From the NCBI GenBank assembly GCA_014549065.1, contig JACDOX010000008.1, positions 7,220,568 through 7,284,567 of the forward strand: a stretch of DNA of 64,000 nt. Direction: 5' to 3'. How positions within the stretch are numbered: the stretch's first letter is position 1; each line of letters starts with the position of its first letter. The position numbers and the translations under genes were made by a program. This DNA comes from Cardinalis cardinalis (lineage: Eukaryota; Chordata; Aves; Passeriformes; Cardinalidae). The notes beneath the pieces were generated by a model. It ran no database searches. It saw only the letters and a list, made by a program, of their open reading frames with translations, and was not told the DNA's origin. Positions 61,701 to 64,000 of the stretch are shown here, piece after piece.

Positions 61701-64000
61701 ATCCCATCATCTGTATCATTGCAGACAGTGGCTCAGAGCATTAATAGCAGGGTGGGAATGGGGACCCTTCTCTTGACTAGTGTCTGCTCAACAATGCTGT
61801 ACCTTGAGAGCCTCTGGTCCTGTCTGGGAAGAGTTACCAGACAAAGGAATGTGCCAAAAAAAAAAATCTTTTAATGATATATGGGCATCCTTGTAGCTGT
61901 CCTGCACTGCTGTGCAAGGGTTAAGTACTCAAAAGGGAATCCTTAGATGATGAAGAACTGTTGACAGTCATCCTTGTGTCAAAGTAGATCAAGGAAAAAG
62001 AAGTGCAGGAAATGTGCCTTTATGCTTGGATAGCCTCTGTGAGCAAAGCAGCCCCTGAGGGATTCTTAAAGCAGTGCATGCATTTTGAGCATTCCTGAGG
62101 TTCTTGCTAGTAAAACAAGAATGAAAAGGGACATTAAGTAACCTCGAAGATCAATGGAGCTCAAGGACAGATTAAAGTCACTTTTGTCCTCTCCACTTAT
62201 GTTGTGTGAAATCAAGTAATTGAAAATAATTTTATTTTTACTAAACTTAATTCTGCAGGATCAATTTCATATTCATTGCAATAATTTAATTAAGACCTGG
62301 ATCTGAAAATCATATTTCTTTCACTTTCTTNCTGGCACACAATTCTTCTTTTTCTGTGAAATGTTGCAGTGCTGTTACATGGAAGTTGAAGGGTGGGGAG
62401 ACAGAGCTTCTGCACACACACACTACAAAGTGCAGGGGCATCCTGAAGCTGGAAGCTGAGCATCTCCTGAAGGACAGATCTCTAGCAATTAGGTATCCCA
62501 TTTCTCTCTCACCCATTTTTGCTAGTTGCTCTGGGCAACTTGGAGAAATTTTTTTTTTTGCATCTTAGCATATGAGGTTGTTAAAAACTAGATATTCTCC
62601 CATGAGAAACTGATTCTAGAAATCTTTTTTCATTCTAATGATGAAGAAGACTCATAATCTTAACATTTTTCACAAAGCAAATTGTTCCAAATTGATGCAT
62701 TGGCTTTATCAAAAGCAGTCATTCAGTGTGGCAGTCTGTTTTGAGAACATTATTTTCCTTTAGCTAGATAAATCATTTTACTGTGTTAATGTTAACTCTA
62801 AACTCAGAGCATATTACAGAGTGAAGATGACATGTTTCAACCTTAACAAAATGATGTAATATTTTCCACTTGATTATTTTGAAGATAGTAGTATTTCCTA
62901 CTGAGTAATGGAACTGGCATTTCCATATAAAAACATACCATGAGAAAATGGTCACTCAGCATTTTGCTGTCATCAGCAGAGAATGAGGCTTCGGGTAACC
63001 TTTTGAGGGATCCCATCCCTTCTGCTTTTGTCTCTGCATCCACAGGCTTCATATCTTCCTTCACCTTCTNTTGTGACTATGCCTATTACCCCTGCATGTG
63101 TGAACTCGCACACACCTCCTTTTAAGCTGCAATTGAAAAACCCTCTAAGTGCTGTTCTAAAGGAATAAACCAATTCTATTTCTTCCTCTACATTTATGTG
63201 CAAGAGCCTATCAGTTTGGAAGTGCTGTTCCCTTGGAAGGCAAAACATATTTCAATTGTGTATTCTTGGGTCTTTGTAGCTACTTGAAGTGTTCCATTAG
63301 GAATTGGACACATTCCCCTACATTTTATTCATTTCAGAGTAATACATATGTAAGTCAGTCATCTAACTTGCATTCCCTCTGGGAGGATGGGTCTTTGGCA
63401 ATTTGCTGTAAAACAGGTGTCTTAGGGTGCAATTTCTTATCTCTTTTCTCAAATGACAAAGCCAGATTGAAAGGCTTGAGTCCTTCCTCTCTCCTCATCT
63501 TGTCATCCTTCTGATTTTGGCAACAGCCAGTGTGGCCTGATGTGAACAAGACTGAAAATATTGAAAGTTAATCTAAANTATTTAACCAATGAGAAAGGAA
63601 AAATTTCCTTAAGAATGGATAGTATTTTTATTGCAGAAAAATGAAAAAGTATTTTGAGGTTTGGAAAGGAAGGAAAAGTTCTTGGAGAATCAAAGAATTT
63701 CATGGTTTTGGTTCATTTAACACTTTTGATTTTTTTCTTTTTACTTCTATTCTTTTTCCTGTTTCTGTTTTTGGTCAGTTTTGAAGAACCCAAGAAGATC
63801 CATATTCCTTCTAGGGAAATCACAGTTATGCATCTCTTAAATGAATTTTTTTTCCCCATTAATGTGAGTGGAGGAGGAAGGGANGAAAAGGTACCAGATT
63901 AAGAGTTCAGGATGTGGAATTCTGCTGTCCCTGACACAGGTGTGCCTTTTACATGATGTCATCCCAGGAATGTCCAATTTTCAGATGCAAGTCTGTAGTA

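Larger units (their letters stand above)
32619..64000 (+). other. Probable first intron of the signal-peptide gene
   Basis: From the donor at 32619 to the window end I find no exon that continues the phase-1 reading frame convincingly. Several polypyrimidine-AG sites exist (for example about 61380 and 46855), but the frames behind them close within 6-17 codons. First introns of this size are common in vertebrate adhesion, matrix and receptor genes. Open frames up to 142 codons (37856-38284 plus) and 136 codons (39261-39671 plus) show no domain and are treated as chance. A gene end followed by intergenic DNA cannot be excluded. Confidence 0.4.

Noticed and set aside
1..64000. CRISPR arrays, tRNA or rRNA genes, phage or plasmid genes
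   Set aside because: No regularly spaced repeats, cloverleaf structures or conserved rRNA segments were seen, and the sequence is clearly vertebrate-like.

Overview
The window looks like nuclear DNA of a bird. It is AT-rich, intron-like and intergenic-like vertebrate sequence with almost no long reading frames. The only clearly recognisable interspersed repeats are two 5'-truncated CR1 LINE fragments (267-1010 on the minus strand, 26300-26813 on the plus strand), plus one probable LTR relic near 36.15-36.43 kb. CR1 also occurs in crocodilians and turtles, but the low repeat load fits a bird best. I cannot name the species. There are no bacterial-type operons, CRISPR arrays, rRNA or tRNA genes that I can see.

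Layout. 1-32.2 kb appears non-coding: CR1 remnants, short tandem repeats, several compact hairpin clusters and a few minus-strand stretches that read like decayed protein but that I cannot identify. 32.2-32.62 kb is the one convincing genic landmark: a GC- and CpG-rich island with a TATA-like box, a 5' leader, an ATG at 32576 in good context, a 14-codon signal-peptide-like start (MNRLPQLLLWVTAV) and a strong splice donor at 32619 (phase 1). From 32619 to the window end I find no convincing second exon, so most or all of the right half is probably intron 1 of that unidentified secreted or membrane protein gene, transcribed on the plus strand. That intron holds the LTR-like relic, A/C-rich and AT-rich simple repeats, a 33-bp tandem duplication, a coding-like minus-strand relic at 46.85-48.0 kb, and TAAT-rich stretches that could be conserved regulatory DNA.

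The most unusual signals are structural. (1) Isolated single N bases, probably masked heterozygous or ambiguous positions, occur roughly every 0.5 kb, yet none lies between 24953 and 33456, a tract that includes the promoter and first exon. (2) At least five compact loci (8.77, 28.23, 29.41, 32.74 and 53.43 kb) carry alternating-orientation copies of one short segment, giving overlapping mutually exclusive hairpins. This is the pattern expected from replication template switching. (3) A burst of Ns lies at 7156-7380. I found no self-contained new biological system. The ranked findings are the places I would look again.
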